Part shown: piece by piece, positions 50,505-58,636 of the stretch
How the letters are laid out: the number at the start of each line of letters is the position of its first letter
How positions within the stretch are numbered: position 1 is the first letter of the stretch
Source: DTU098 sp964498525
GTDB taxonomy: Bacteria; Bacillota; Desulfotomaculia; Desulfotomaculales; Pelotomaculaceae
DNA length: 64,000 nucleotides
Assembly (NCBI GenBank): GCA_964498525.1
Contig: CAZCGU010000003.1
Coordinates: 186,001-250,000, forward strand
Reading direction: 5' to 3'
Notes under the pieces: generated by a model
What the model saw: only the letters and a program-made list of their open reading frames with translations
Told to the model about the DNA's origin: nothing
Database searches by the model: none
Made by a program: the position numbers and the translations under genes

Positions 50505-51644
50505 ATGGCCCTTAAAATTGTCGAGGTTTCCTCACCCACAGAGATGCACGTGTTTAACAGGTGTCCCGGGTTGATTTACCGGGATCAGCACAGGGCGCCC
50601 CCCTTTCCTGTGCTGGAATTGGATGGTCTTAAGCGGAAACTGCTTTTCGCCAGGGTAGAAGCCCAGCCCTTTTTGGCGGTGCGGGGCCCCCGCACCGTAG
50701 GGCGGGTTGCCGCTTCCCTGCTGGATTCCCCTCCGGGGGAGAGAACAGGATATTTTGGCTATTTTGAAGCGGTAAACGACCCCGGGGTGGCTGCGGCCCT
50801 TTTGGGCCGCGCCGCTGCCTGGCTGGGAGAAAGGGGCGTTAAAAAAATGCTCGGACCCGTGGATTTAAGCCCCCACGAGCGTCTGGGCTTGCTGGTGGAT
50901 GGTTTTGGGGGCAGCCACAACCCGGGCATGCCCTTTAATCCTCCCTATTACGGGACCCTGCTGGAACAGTGCGGGTTGTCCGCGGAAATAGATTTATTTG
51001 CCTACCACTACGATTTGCGCCGGCCCTGGCCCAAAAAACTGGTCCAGGTGGCGGAACGCTGCAGGAAGAAGCCCCAGCTGGGACTGAGGAGTTTTAACCC
51101 CGGGGATCCCCGGGGTGAGGGGGAGATCCTGGCCGCCGTTCACAATGGCTCCATGGATGGGCTCTGGGGTTTTACAGACCTTTCCCCGGCGGAGGGAACG
51201 GCCATCTGGAATAACTTGATGGGTTGTTTCGACCCCCGGCTGGCCCTGATTGCTGAAATAAAGGGACAGCCCGCCGGTCTGTGCCTGACCCTTCGCCCCG
51301 CCGGACAGGGTCCTTTTTTAAACTTATCCGGGCAATCCGGCGCCCGTCTGGCAGTTCTGGGGGTGCTGCCCCAGTACCGCTTCCAGGGGCTGGAGGCGGC
51401 GCTGATCCTGGAATGCTTCCACAGGGCCCGGCGCCTGGGCGTTGTAGCCATGGAATTTTCCCTTATCGCGGAAAACAACGTGATGATGAACAGGATTATA
51501 AAAAGGCTGGGACCTTTGGAAATAAGCAGGGTCTACCGGATCTACAAGGGCCCGGCGGGGCAGAAAAACATTGAAATATGTCGATATTTCGGGCCAAGTC
51601 GTGGCATTAACCTGAAAATAGAAGCATCAGGAATAGTTTTCTAA
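50505..51644 (+). CDS. GNAT-fold acetyltransferase-like protein
   Basis: A 379-residue protein. The C-terminal ~130 residues show a GNAT pattern: 'LAVLGVLPQYRFQGLEAALI' (motif A, with the Q/RxxGxG/A region) and 'VAMEFSLIAENNVMMNRIIK' (N-terminal Asn-rich motif B). The N-terminal half ('KKMLGPVDLSPHERLGLL', 'PPYYGTLLEQCGL') is typical of longer GNAT-like proteins such as YghO. Acceptor unknown. It stands alone, between the yjdF remnant and spoVG. The gap 50349-50504 has no gene. Confidence 0.75.
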   Translation: MALKIVEVSSPTEMHVFNRCPGLIYRDQHRAPPFPVLELDGLKRKLLFARVEAQPFLAVRGPRTVGRVAASLLDSPPGERTGYFGYFEAVNDPGVAAALLGRAAAWLGERGVKKMLGPVDLSPHERLGLLVDGFGGSHNPGMPFNPPYYGTLLEQCGLSAEIDLFAYHYDLRRPWPKKLVQVAERCRKKPQLGLRSFNPGDPRGEGEILAAVHNGSMDGLWGFTDLSPAEGTAIWNNLMGCFDPRLALIAEIKGQPAGLCLTLRPAGQGPFLNLSGQSGARLAVLGVLPQYRFQGLEAALILECFHRARRLGVVAMEFSLIAENNVMMNRIIKRLGPLEISRVYRIYKGPAGQKNIEICRYFGPSRGINLKIEASGIVF

Positions 51645-51661
51645 AATATTTGGAAATAAGA

Positions 51662-51686
51662 AGGATTTTGCCATCTGATGCAGAAA
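51662..51686 (+). promoter_or_regulatory. Candidate sigma-H promoter of spoVG
   Basis: AGGATTT (51662-51668), a 14-base spacer and GAAA (51683-51686). From memory, B. subtilis spoVG is transcribed by sigma-H from AGGATTT/GAAT with the same spacer; here the last T of GAAT is A. The match at -35 and the spacing favour the call, but this is one site and untested. Confidence 0.4.
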
Positions 51687-51730
51687 CTAACTAATTAAGC
51701 CGGTAACGGGCAGGGAAGGTGGTGATTTTC

Positions 51731-51985
51731 GTGATAGTTACCGACGTGAGAGTGCGCAAAGTGTTGGCTGAGGGGAAAATGAAAGCAATTGTTTCGGTAA
51801 CCCTGGATGATTCTTTTGTAATTCACGATGTCAAGGTGGTAGAGGGTCAGAATGGTTTGTTTGTGGCAATGCCCAGTAGAAAAACACCGGATGGAGAGTT
51901 TCGCGATATTGCGCACCCCATCAATACGTCGGCCAGGGAGTTGATTCAGTCGGCTGTCTTGCAGGCCTATTCAATGGCCATATAG
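51731..51985 (+). CDS. spoVG: Septation/regulatory protein SpoVG
   Basis: An 84-residue SpoVG: 'VTDVRVRKVLAEGKMKAIVS' at the start, 'GLFVAMPSRKTPDGEFRDIA' and 'HPINTSARELIQSAVLQAY'. It is a nucleic-acid-binding regulator of septation, sporulation and secretion. GTG 51731 follows AAGGTGGTGA; the in-frame GTG at 51719 is rejected. It sits upstream of glmU, as in B. subtilis. Confidence 0.97.
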   Translation: MIVTDVRVRKVLAEGKMKAIVSVTLDDSFVIHDVKVVEGQNGLFVAMPSRKTPDGEFRDIAHPINTSARELIQSAVLQAYSMAI

Positions 51986-52003
51986 ATTTAAATATATCCA
52001 AAT

Positions 52004-52027
52004 AGGGAGCGAAAGCTCTCTTTTTAT
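52004..52027 (+). terminator. Terminator after spoVG
   Basis: GGGAGC, GAAA loop, GCTCTC, then TTTTT. Confidence 0.7.
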
Positions 52028-52150
52028 ATCCGGACAAAGGATATTATAACTTTACGTTGAATAATAATATGGATTCAAGCTGTAAACGATATTACTTCAG
52101 GGAAGAAGTCCACAGACGCGCACATAAAAATATAAAAAGGAGGTCGCCGG

Positions 52151-53518
52151 ATGAAACTGGCGGCGGTAATTCTTGCCGCGGGTAAAGGGACCCGGATGAA
52201 ATCCAAGCGCCCCAAGGTAATGCATACCCTCTGCGGCCAGCCAATGTTGTCCTGGGTTATGGATGCTGTGACTGCTGCCGGCGTGGATCAAACGTTGGTT
52301 GTGGCGGGACATGGGGCGGATCAGGTTGCCCGCCAGGTGGAAGGACGGGCCGGGGTTGCCCTGCAGGCCGAACAACTGGGCACGGCCCACGCTTTGCTCC
52401 AAGCCGGACCGTATTTAAAAGATTTCCCGGGTCAGCTTCTGGTTCTTTGCGGTGATACCCCTTTGATAGAAGCTGACACGCTCCTCATGCTGGTCCAAAA
52501 TCACCGTTCCTCCGGAGCCGCGGCCACCGTGCTGACCACTGAAATGGCGGACCCGGCGGGCTACGGCAGGGTTATCCGGGACGCCCGGGGCAGGGTGGGT
52601 AAAATTGTTGAGCATAAAGACGCCGCACCGGAAGAAAAGCAGATCAAAGAAGTCAACACCGGGATTTATTGCTTTGAGGTGGCGGGCCTTTTTGACACCC
52701 TGGGGCGAATCGCGCCGGCCAATGTCCAGGGGGAGTGCTATCTTACAGATGTCATTGAAATGTATGTAAGGCAAGGCAAGGCCGTTAATGCCGTACTCTT
52801 GAAGGATCCAGCCGAGGTTACCGGGATAAATGACCGGAGCCAGCTGGCGGAAGTGGAGCTGATTATGCGCCGCAGGGTGCTGGGGAGTTTAATGGAGTCA
52901 GGGGTTAGTGTGGTGGATCCCGCGTCAACCTTTGTGGACCATGGGGTAGTGGTGGGACGGGACACGGTTATTCAGCCCTTCACCATGCTCCAGGGGCGCA
53001 CGGTCATCGGCGAAGACTGCGTGATCGGTCCCGGTTCACGTATCTGCGGCGCCACAGTGGGCAACGGTGTAACCATCCAGAATTCCATTGTTGTGGACAG
53101 CCTGGTGGGGGACGGCTGCAGCATCGGGCCTTTTTCCTACCTGCGCCCGGGCACCAGACTGGAAGAGGGAGTAAAAGTCGGCGACTTTGTGGAAATTAAA
53201 AAATCCCTGATCGGGAAAGGAAGCAAAGTTCCCCACTTGAGCTATGTAGGGGACGCCACCCTGGGCCAAGATATCAATATCGGGGCAGGTACAATTACCT
53301 GCAACTACGATGGTTGTAAAAAGTGGCCAACCCGCATCGGTGACGGCGCATTTATCGGGAGTAATACCAACCTGGTGGCGCCGGTCGAAATTGGGGCCGG
53401 GGCGGTTACCGGGGCCGGCTCAACCATTACCAAAAATGTTCCTGCGGGCGCCCTGGCCGTGGAAAGGGCAGACCAGAAGGTTTTACCGGGTTGGGCCCTG
53501 CGCAGGCAAAAAAAATAA
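52151..53518 (+). CDS. glmU: Bifunctional N-acetylglucosamine-1-phosphate uridyltransferase/glucosamine-1-phosphate acetyltransferase
   Basis: A 455-residue enzyme in the UDP-GlcNAc pathway. N-terminal pyrophosphorylase domain: 'VILAAGKGTRMKSKRPKVMH', 'QLGTAHALLQA' and 'LCGDTPLIEADTL'. C-terminal left-handed beta-helix acetyltransferase domain with hexapeptide repeats, including 'YLRPGTRLEEGVKVGDFVEI' and 'GAGTITCNYDG'. Both activities have their motifs. Its start ATG 52151 has AAAGGAGG upstream. prs follows 34 bases later and is probably co-transcribed. Confidence 0.97.
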   Translation: MKLAAVILAAGKGTRMKSKRPKVMHTLCGQPMLSWVMDAVTAAGVDQTLVVAGHGADQVARQVEGRAGVALQAEQLGTAHALLQAGPYLKDFPGQLLVLCGDTPLIEADTLLMLVQNHRSSGAAATVLTTEMADPAGYGRVIRDARGRVGKIVEHKDAAPEEKQIKEVNTGIYCFEVAGLFDTLGRIAPANVQGECYLTDVIEMYVRQGKAVNAVLLKDPAEVTGINDRSQLAEVELIMRRRVLGSLMESGVSVVDPASTFVDHGVVVGRDTVIQPFTMLQGRTVIGEDCVIGPGSRICGATVGNGVTIQNSIVVDSLVGDGCSIGPFSYLRPGTRLEEGVKVGDFVEIKKSLIGKGSKVPHLSYVGDATLGQDINIGAGTITCNYDGCKKWPTRIGDGAFIGSNTNLVAPVEIGAGAVTGAGSTITKNVPAGALAVERADQKVLPGWALRRQKK

Positions 53519-53552
53519 TTTGCGGATAATAAGCTTGGAGGTAGTCAGGAAA

Positions 53553-54500
53553 ATGTCATCGCGCTATAAAAATTTGAAGATCTTTACAGGTAACGCCAAC
53601 GCCGAGCTGGCGGAGGAGATCGCCCAGTACCTGGGTGTCTCCGTAGGGGATGCCAGGAGCACGCACTTTTGTGACGGGGAGATTAACGTCAAAATCAACG
53701 AGAGCGTAAGGGGCGCCGATGTCTTTATTGTCCAGCCCACCTGCACTCCCATTAACGAAAACCTGGTTGAGCTCCTGATTATGATTGACGCTATGCGCCG
53801 TGCTTCCGCCAGGCGGATCACCGCCGTCCTGCCCTATTACGGTTATGCCAGGCAGGACCGGAAAACCAGGGCCCGGGATCCCATAACGGCCAAGCTCGTG
53901 GCCAACATCCTGGTGGCCAGCGGCGCCAGGCGCGTTCTTTGTATGGATCTTCATGCCGGACAGATCCAGGGCTTTTTCGATATACCCGTGGACCACCTGC
54001 CGGGGGTACCCATTCTGGCCGAATACATTCTGCAAATCGGTCTGGAAAATGTTGTGGTGGTATCGCCCGACCTGGGCGGGGTCACCCGGGCCAGGGATCT
54101 GGCCGAGCGTATTGGCGCCACCATTGCCGTTATCGACAAGCGGCGTCCGGAACCCAATGTTGCCGAGGTATCCAGTATTATCGGCGGAATTCAAGGTAAA
54201 AATGTAGTAATGGTTGACGACATCATCGACACGGCCGGAACCATTACCAAGGGAGCCGAGGCCTTAAAACAATGGGGGGCCAACGAAATTTACGTGGCCT
54301 GCACCCATCCCGTCCTGTCCGGCCCGGCTCTTAAACGTTTAGATGAAGCGCCGATTAAAGAAGTAATAGTGACCAACACCATCCCGGTTGCCCGGGAAAA
54401 AATAATTGACAAGATCAAGATTCTTTCGGTGGCGCCCCTCCTGGGAGAGGCCATCATCCGCATTCACGGGGATCTTTCCGTAAGCAAACTCTTTGACTAG
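53553..54500 (+). CDS. prs: Ribose-phosphate pyrophosphokinase
   Basis: A 315-residue class I PRPP synthetase: 'CDGEINVKINESVRGADVFI', 'YYGYARQDRKTRARDPITAK' (ATP/ribose-5-P site), 'VVSPDLGGVTRA' and 'VVMVDDIIDTAGTIT' (PRPP-binding loop). ATG 53553 is chosen from GGAGG upstream; an in-frame start at 53310 lies inside glmU. It makes PRPP for nucleotides, His and Trp. Confidence 0.97.
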   Translation: MSSRYKNLKIFTGNANAELAEEIAQYLGVSVGDARSTHFCDGEINVKINESVRGADVFIVQPTCTPINENLVELLIMIDAMRRASARRITAVLPYYGYARQDRKTRARDPITAKLVANILVASGARRVLCMDLHAGQIQGFFDIPVDHLPGVPILAEYILQIGLENVVVVSPDLGGVTRARDLAERIGATIAVIDKRRPEPNVAEVSSIIGGIQGKNVVMVDDIIDTAGTITKGAEALKQWGANEIYVACTHPVLSGPALKRLDEAPIKEVIVTNTIPVAREKIIDKIKILSVAPLLGEAIIRIHGDLSVSKLFD

Positions 54501-54557
54501 CACTTTAACGCGATTAGTATGGTAAATACATTGAAATACCGGTAGCGGGGTGACCTG

Positions 54558-55310
54558 ATGATCAAACATTCCCACGGTAAAAAACCGAAATCCATTCTGG
54601 CCACGGACCTGGACGGAACCCTGGTGGGGAACCGTACAGCGGTCTATGATTTTAATCGCTATATGGTTAAATATATGAATTGTTTTCTGCTTGTATATAT
54701 CACAGGCAGGGTTTTTGCATCCGCCTGGCAGCTAATTACCCGGGAAAACCTTCTTTTCCCGGACGTGCTGATCACAGACATGGGAACAGAAATATATATT
54801 GCGCCGCATTTCGGCCTGGATCCGGCCTGGGAGGAAAGAATGTGTTCAGCCTGGGACGCCGCAGACGCGCGAAGCCTGGTCTCCAGTCTGCAAGGCCCCC
54901 AGGTAAGGGAAATGCGATCGAGATTCCGGTTGTCGTTGAGTATTGACAAAACAGTTTACCAGAATACCCTGTTGAGGCTGAACAAGGCTGTTGATCAGGC
55001 GGGGCTGCCGGTGAAAATTGTGCCCGTTGCGGCGGGCGCCGTTGATCTGGTCCCGGCCTGCGCGGGCAAGGGGCTGGCCCTTTGTTACGTGCAGGAACGC
55101 TGTCAGATCAGCAAGGAACAAACCTTCGTCTGCGGTGACAGCGGGAAGGACCTGTCCATGTTCATCAAGGGGTTTAAGGGTATTGTTGTGGGCAATGCCC
55201 GGCCGGAATTAAAAAACGCGCTTAAATTTAAATCCAGGGAAGTCTACTTTTCCAAATCATATTACGCCTCGGGCATCCTGGAAGGCTTGAGAAAATACGG
55301 CGTCGTCTGA
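54558..55310 (+). CDS. HAD-superfamily sugar-phosphatase-like protein (sucrose-phosphatase type)
   Basis: A 250-residue HAD protein: motif I 'LATDLDGTLVGN' with the nucleophilic Asp, motif II in 'YITGRVF', motif III/IV in 'VCGDSGKDLSMF'. Its length and cap region ('LITDMGTEIYI') are those of the sucrose-6-phosphate-phosphatase-like (Cof/S6PP) subfamily. It sits between prs and the B12 cluster, not in the B. subtilis order, and ends near a terminator. The substrate is not known. Confidence 0.82.
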   Translation: MIKHSHGKKPKSILATDLDGTLVGNRTAVYDFNRYMVKYMNCFLLVYITGRVFASAWQLITRENLLFPDVLITDMGTEIYIAPHFGLDPAWEERMCSAWDAADARSLVSSLQGPQVREMRSRFRLSLSIDKTVYQNTLLRLNKAVDQAGLPVKIVPVAAGAVDLVPACAGKGLALCYVQERCQISKEQTFVCGDSGKDLSMFIKGFKGIVVGNARPELKNALKFKSREVYFSKSYYASGILEGLRKYGVV

Positions 55311-55362
55311 TTATTGATGGCGCCTGAGACGTTTTTCAGTGTATCCGACATCCGTTCCATTC

Positions 55363-55385
55363 GCGGCGGGATCTTTCCCCGCCGC
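55363..55385 (+). terminator. GC-rich hairpin after the HAD gene
   Basis: GCGGCGGG, ATCTTT loop, CCCGCCGC with one unpaired C; no T-run follows directly. Confidence 0.45.
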
Positions 55386-55427
55386 AGGCCTTGAACCGGT
55401 TCACCGGGGACCGATTAACCAGTTGGG

Positions 55428-55463
55428 AAGAGTGGATCTTAAAAAGACCACTCTTTGTATTTT
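55428..55463 (+). terminator. Intrinsic terminator before cbiZ
   Basis: AAGAGTGG and TCTT (one bulged A) pair with AAGA and CCACTCTT, followed by TGTATTTT. cbiZ begins 30 bases later. No cobalamin riboswitch was seen between the HAD gene and cbiZ. Confidence 0.75.
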
Positions 55464-55492
55464 AAGCAGAATAAAAATCGGGGGTATTAATT

Positions 55493-56296
55493 ATGCCGGA
55501 AAAAGTCCCGACCCTGATCCAGTACATAGAACCGGCGCCGGGGGAGTGGGTGGATCTGGAAGGGGGCCTGCGGGCTGTTTTAAGGCCCGGTTATATCTTT
55601 GCCGCCGCCCCAGAGCCCTGGCTGGCGGCCTGTTCCGGGGTCACCGGCGGCGGTCTGGGGAAAAGGCGTTATTTCCTCAACCGGCAGGTGGACCTGGACT
55701 ACAATGAAGCCCGACCGGAAGAGGAAATGTCTTTTTTCCTGGCGGCCGGTGTCCAGGAATACAGCAATGCGGGCAGGGGGGAATGGGCGGGGCTTATGAC
55801 CGGGGCCAGGATCGGCGACGCTTGCTGGATCCGTCTGGCCCGGGAGGACTGCAGCCTTACCGTGATTGTTACAGCCGGCGTCAACAATGCCTGTGCCGCC
55901 GGGATCACGCCCTGCTGCCCCCTGGAAAGCGCCGGCGGCCCGCCGGGAACCATCAATATTATGGCTTTTTTTGCCCGGGCCCTCTCCCCGGGGGCTGTGA
56001 TTAACGCGGTCCAGACAGCTACCGAAGCCAAGGCTTTGACTCTGCGGGAAAGGCGAATTCTCTGTCCGGACACAGGTGTTCTGGCCACCGGCACAAACAC
56101 CGACGCCCTGATTATCGCGGCGGCGGATCGGCCGCCCCTCTACCCCTACGCCGGTCCCGGGACTCTCCCGGGCTACCTGCTGGCACTGGGCGTTCGTCTG
56201 GCCCTAACGCGGACCCTGGAAAGATACCTGCCGGCGCAAAAGAATTCAGTGCCGGTGGTAGGAAAAGGCGGGTTTTGCGGAGAAAGTTCAGGATAA
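55493..56296 (+). CDS. cbiZ: Adenosylcobinamide amidohydrolase CbiZ family protein
   Basis: A 267-residue protein. 'VTAGVNNACAAGI', 'GTINIMAFFARALSPGAVIN', 'TATEAKALTLRE' and 'TGVLATGTNTDALIIAAA' are the CbiZ blocks. CbiZ removes the aminopropanol moiety of adenosylcobinamide so that salvaged corrinoids can re-enter the pathway. It opens a cluster with a BtuFCD-type transporter, which fits corrinoid salvage. ATG 55493 has no strong site but good spacing to a GGGGG run. Confidence 0.88.
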   Translation: MPEKVPTLIQYIEPAPGEWVDLEGGLRAVLRPGYIFAAAPEPWLAACSGVTGGGLGKRRYFLNRQVDLDYNEARPEEEMSFFLAAGVQEYSNAGRGEWAGLMTGARIGDACWIRLAREDCSLTVIVTAGVNNACAAGITPCCPLESAGGPPGTINIMAFFARALSPGAVINAVQTATEAKALTLRERRILCPDTGVLATGTNTDALIIAAADRPPLYPYAGPGTLPGYLLALGVRLALTRTLERYLPAQKNSVPVVGKGGFCGESSG

Positions 56297-56327
56297 GTCC
56301 AAACATTGCGAAAAGGAGTGCCGCCCA

Positions 56328-57290
56328 GTGGATCTAAAAAAGTACCGGACCTTTGTCGGCGGAGTAATAGCTCCGTGTATTTTTCTGCTGCTTTTCCTGG
56401 CCATACTCACCCAGGGCTGCGGCAAGATTTCCCCGGGCAGCGGCGGCGGCAGCGGCTTCCCCTTCACCCTGAAGGATGACCTGGGCCGGCAGGTAACCGT
56501 CAGCCAGGCGCCCGGCAGGATTGTTTCCCTGGTCCCGGCCCAGACGGAGATCCTGTTTGCCCTTGGGCTGGGGGACCGGGTGGTGGGGGTGACCGAATTT
56601 TGCGACTACCCTGCCGAAGCTCTGGCGAAGCCGAAGGTTGGGGGATTTGCCACCCCCAACGCGGAATTGGTGGTGGCGGCCCAGCCGGATCTGATCCTAG
56701 CCGGGGTCATCCAGAAAGACTTTATCTACCAGTTTGAGGAAGCAGGGCTCACGGTAATCGCCCTGGAATCGCCGGACCTGCCCCGGACCCTGGAAATGAT
56801 ACAATTGGTGGGGCGCCTTACCGGGGTTGCCGAAGTGGCGGAAAACCTGACAAGCGAAATGCAGCGGCGGGTAGACAGGGTTACCTCCGGGGTGGGGAGC
56901 CTTTCCGAGTCCGAAAAACCCACAGTTTTCTTTGAGGTTTGGCCGGAGCCCTTAACCACCGGGGGCGCCAAAAGCTATATCAACAGCTTGCTCATTACAG
57001 CCGGCGGCAGGAACATTGCCGGGGATGTGGACCAGGACTGGTTCACCTACAGCCCCGAGATGGTGCTTGCTAAAAATCCCCAGGTAATTATTTTCTGCCA
57101 CCACGGCGAGTCCACCCAGACGGTGGAGCAGCTCAAGGCGCGCAAGGGCTGGGGAGATGTGGCCGCCATCAAGGAAGACCGGATCGGTTATATCGAGGAT
57201 CAAAACCTGGTAGTCCGGGCCGGTCCCCGGGTTGTGGAGGGGCTGGAACAGATTGCCGGATGTCTTCACCCCGGATTATTTGTTGATTAA
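56328..57290 (+). CDS. btuF: Periplasmic-type cobalamin-binding lipoprotein (BtuF-like)
   Basis: A 320-residue substrate-binding protein: an N-terminal hydrophobic segment ending in the lipobox 'LTQGC' (about residue 31), then the Fe-B12-binding fold with 'VTVSQAPGRIVSLVPAQTEI', 'LGDRVVGVTEFCDYP' and 'EVWPEPLTTGGAKSYINSLL'. Corrinoid rather than siderophore as ligand is inferred from cbiZ. GTG 56328 follows AAAAGGAG. btuC-like and btuD-like genes follow. Confidence 0.88.
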   Translation: MDLKKYRTFVGGVIAPCIFLLLFLAILTQGCGKISPGSGGGSGFPFTLKDDLGRQVTVSQAPGRIVSLVPAQTEILFALGLGDRVVGVTEFCDYPAEALAKPKVGGFATPNAELVVAAQPDLILAGVIQKDFIYQFEEAGLTVIALESPDLPRTLEMIQLVGRLTGVAEVAENLTSEMQRRVDRVTSGVGSLSESEKPTVFFEVWPEPLTTGGAKSYINSLLITAGGRNIAGDVDQDWFTYSPEMVLAKNPQVIIFCHHGESTQTVEQLKARKGWGDVAAIKEDRIGYIEDQNLVVRAGPRVVEGLEQIAGCLHPGLFVD

Positions 57291-57449
57291 GCCTGCCCGG
57301 AAAGCAGGTTAACAAAAAGGCCCGGCAGGCCGAGTTGATATGCAGCGTCGCCGTTCAGCGCCGGGGGGCGCCGGCCAGGGCGCCGGCAAACCTGATTGCT
57401 CCGGTTGATCCCGGTTCCGGGGAAACGCTGCAAGGAGGTTATTATTTTT

Positions 57450-58502
57450 GTGAACCCCGCCAGGCGGGTCTGGCGCTGGCGTGTAATCAACGCCACCCTT
57501 TTCGGTGTGCTGGGACTGACGGTGGTTGTCTGTTCAACCATCGGCCCGGCCCAGATCAGTCCCGTGGATGTGCTGATCATGCTGGCTCAAAAGCTCCCCT
57601 GGGTGGGCGGTATGGTCCCGCCCGGGGACTGGCCCGAAAGTTACGAAACCATTATTTTTCAAATGAGGCTGGCCAGGGTGGTCCTGGCTGTTCTGGTGGG
57701 GGCCGGGCTGGCCTCCTCCGGTGTGGTCCTGCAGGGTCTTTTGCAGAACCCCATGGCGGACCCCTATATCCTGGGGATTTCTTCCGGAGCCGCTCTGGGC
57801 GCCACCGCAGCCATGCTCTTCGGCCTGGGTGTGCACACCCTGGGTATTTTCGCATTGCCCCTGACGGCCTTTGCCGGCGCCGTGGCAACCGCCGTTACGG
57901 TGTACAACGTGGCCCGGGTGGGAGGCCGGACGCCGGTGTCGACACTGATTCTGGCCGGCATTGCCGTGGGTTCCTTTCTTTCGGCCGTCACTTCTTATTT
58001 TATGATCACCAGCGGGCAAAACATCCATCAGGTTGTCTTCTGGCTCATGGGGGGACTGGCCGGACGGGGCTGGAACCACGTTATAGTTTTGCTGCCCTAT
58101 ATCATCACCGGCCTGGCTATTATGCTTTTAAATGTCCGCAAACTGAATGTGATGCTGCTGGGGGACGAGCCGGCCCAGCACCTGGGTGTAGAAGTGGAGC
58201 GTCTGAAGCAGGTGCTTTTAGGGGCCGCCACCCTCACCGCCGCCGCCGCCGTGGCCGTCAGCGGGGTGATCGGCTTTGTGGGTCTGATTATCCCCCACGC
58301 CGTGCGGCTGTTGGTGGGACCGGACCACCGGGTGCTTCTTCCGGCGGCGACCCTGGCGGGAGCCATCTTTCTTGCCGCGGCGGACACTCTGGCCCGGGTG
58401 GCGGCGGCCCCCGGGGAAATACCGGTGGGTGTCATCACAGCCCTTTGCGGTGGCCCCTTTTTCATTTATTTGCTGAGAAAAAAGAAGGAGCCGGGTTTTT
58501 AA
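57450..58502 (+). CDS. btuC: BtuC/FecCD-type ABC transporter permease
   Basis: A 350-residue permease with about ten membrane segments. 'RLARVVLAVLVGAGLASSGVV' (early helix), 'NPMADPYILGISSGAALGAT', 'WLMGGLAGRGWNHVIVLLPY' and 'GFVGLIIPHAVRLLVGPDHR' (the loop that contacts the ATPase) are the FecCD/BtuC hallmarks. GTG 57450 follows AAGGAGG. The GC-rich interval upstream has small hairpins. Operon with btuF and btuD. Confidence 0.93.
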   Translation: MNPARRVWRWRVINATLFGVLGLTVVVCSTIGPAQISPVDVLIMLAQKLPWVGGMVPPGDWPESYETIIFQMRLARVVLAVLVGAGLASSGVVLQGLLQNPMADPYILGISSGAALGATAAMLFGLGVHTLGIFALPLTAFAGAVATAVTVYNVARVGGRTPVSTLILAGIAVGSFLSAVTSYFMITSGQNIHQVVFWLMGGLAGRGWNHVIVLLPYIITGLAIMLLNVRKLNVMLLGDEPAQHLGVEVERLKQVLLGAATLTAAAAVAVSGVIGFVGLIIPHAVRLLVGPDHRVLLPAATLAGAIFLAAADTLARVAAAPGEIPVGVITALCGGPFFIYLLRKKKEPGF

Positions 58503-58636
58503 AGCAAGGACCAGGTGGCGCTGGTTAGAACTATACCTGATGATCTGAAAATATGGTTTAAAACAAAGTACCTGGCGGATCTGTTTTTAAAGCCGTAAAA
58601 TGATGGTATACTAGGGGCCGGGGGGAGGGTTGGCTG

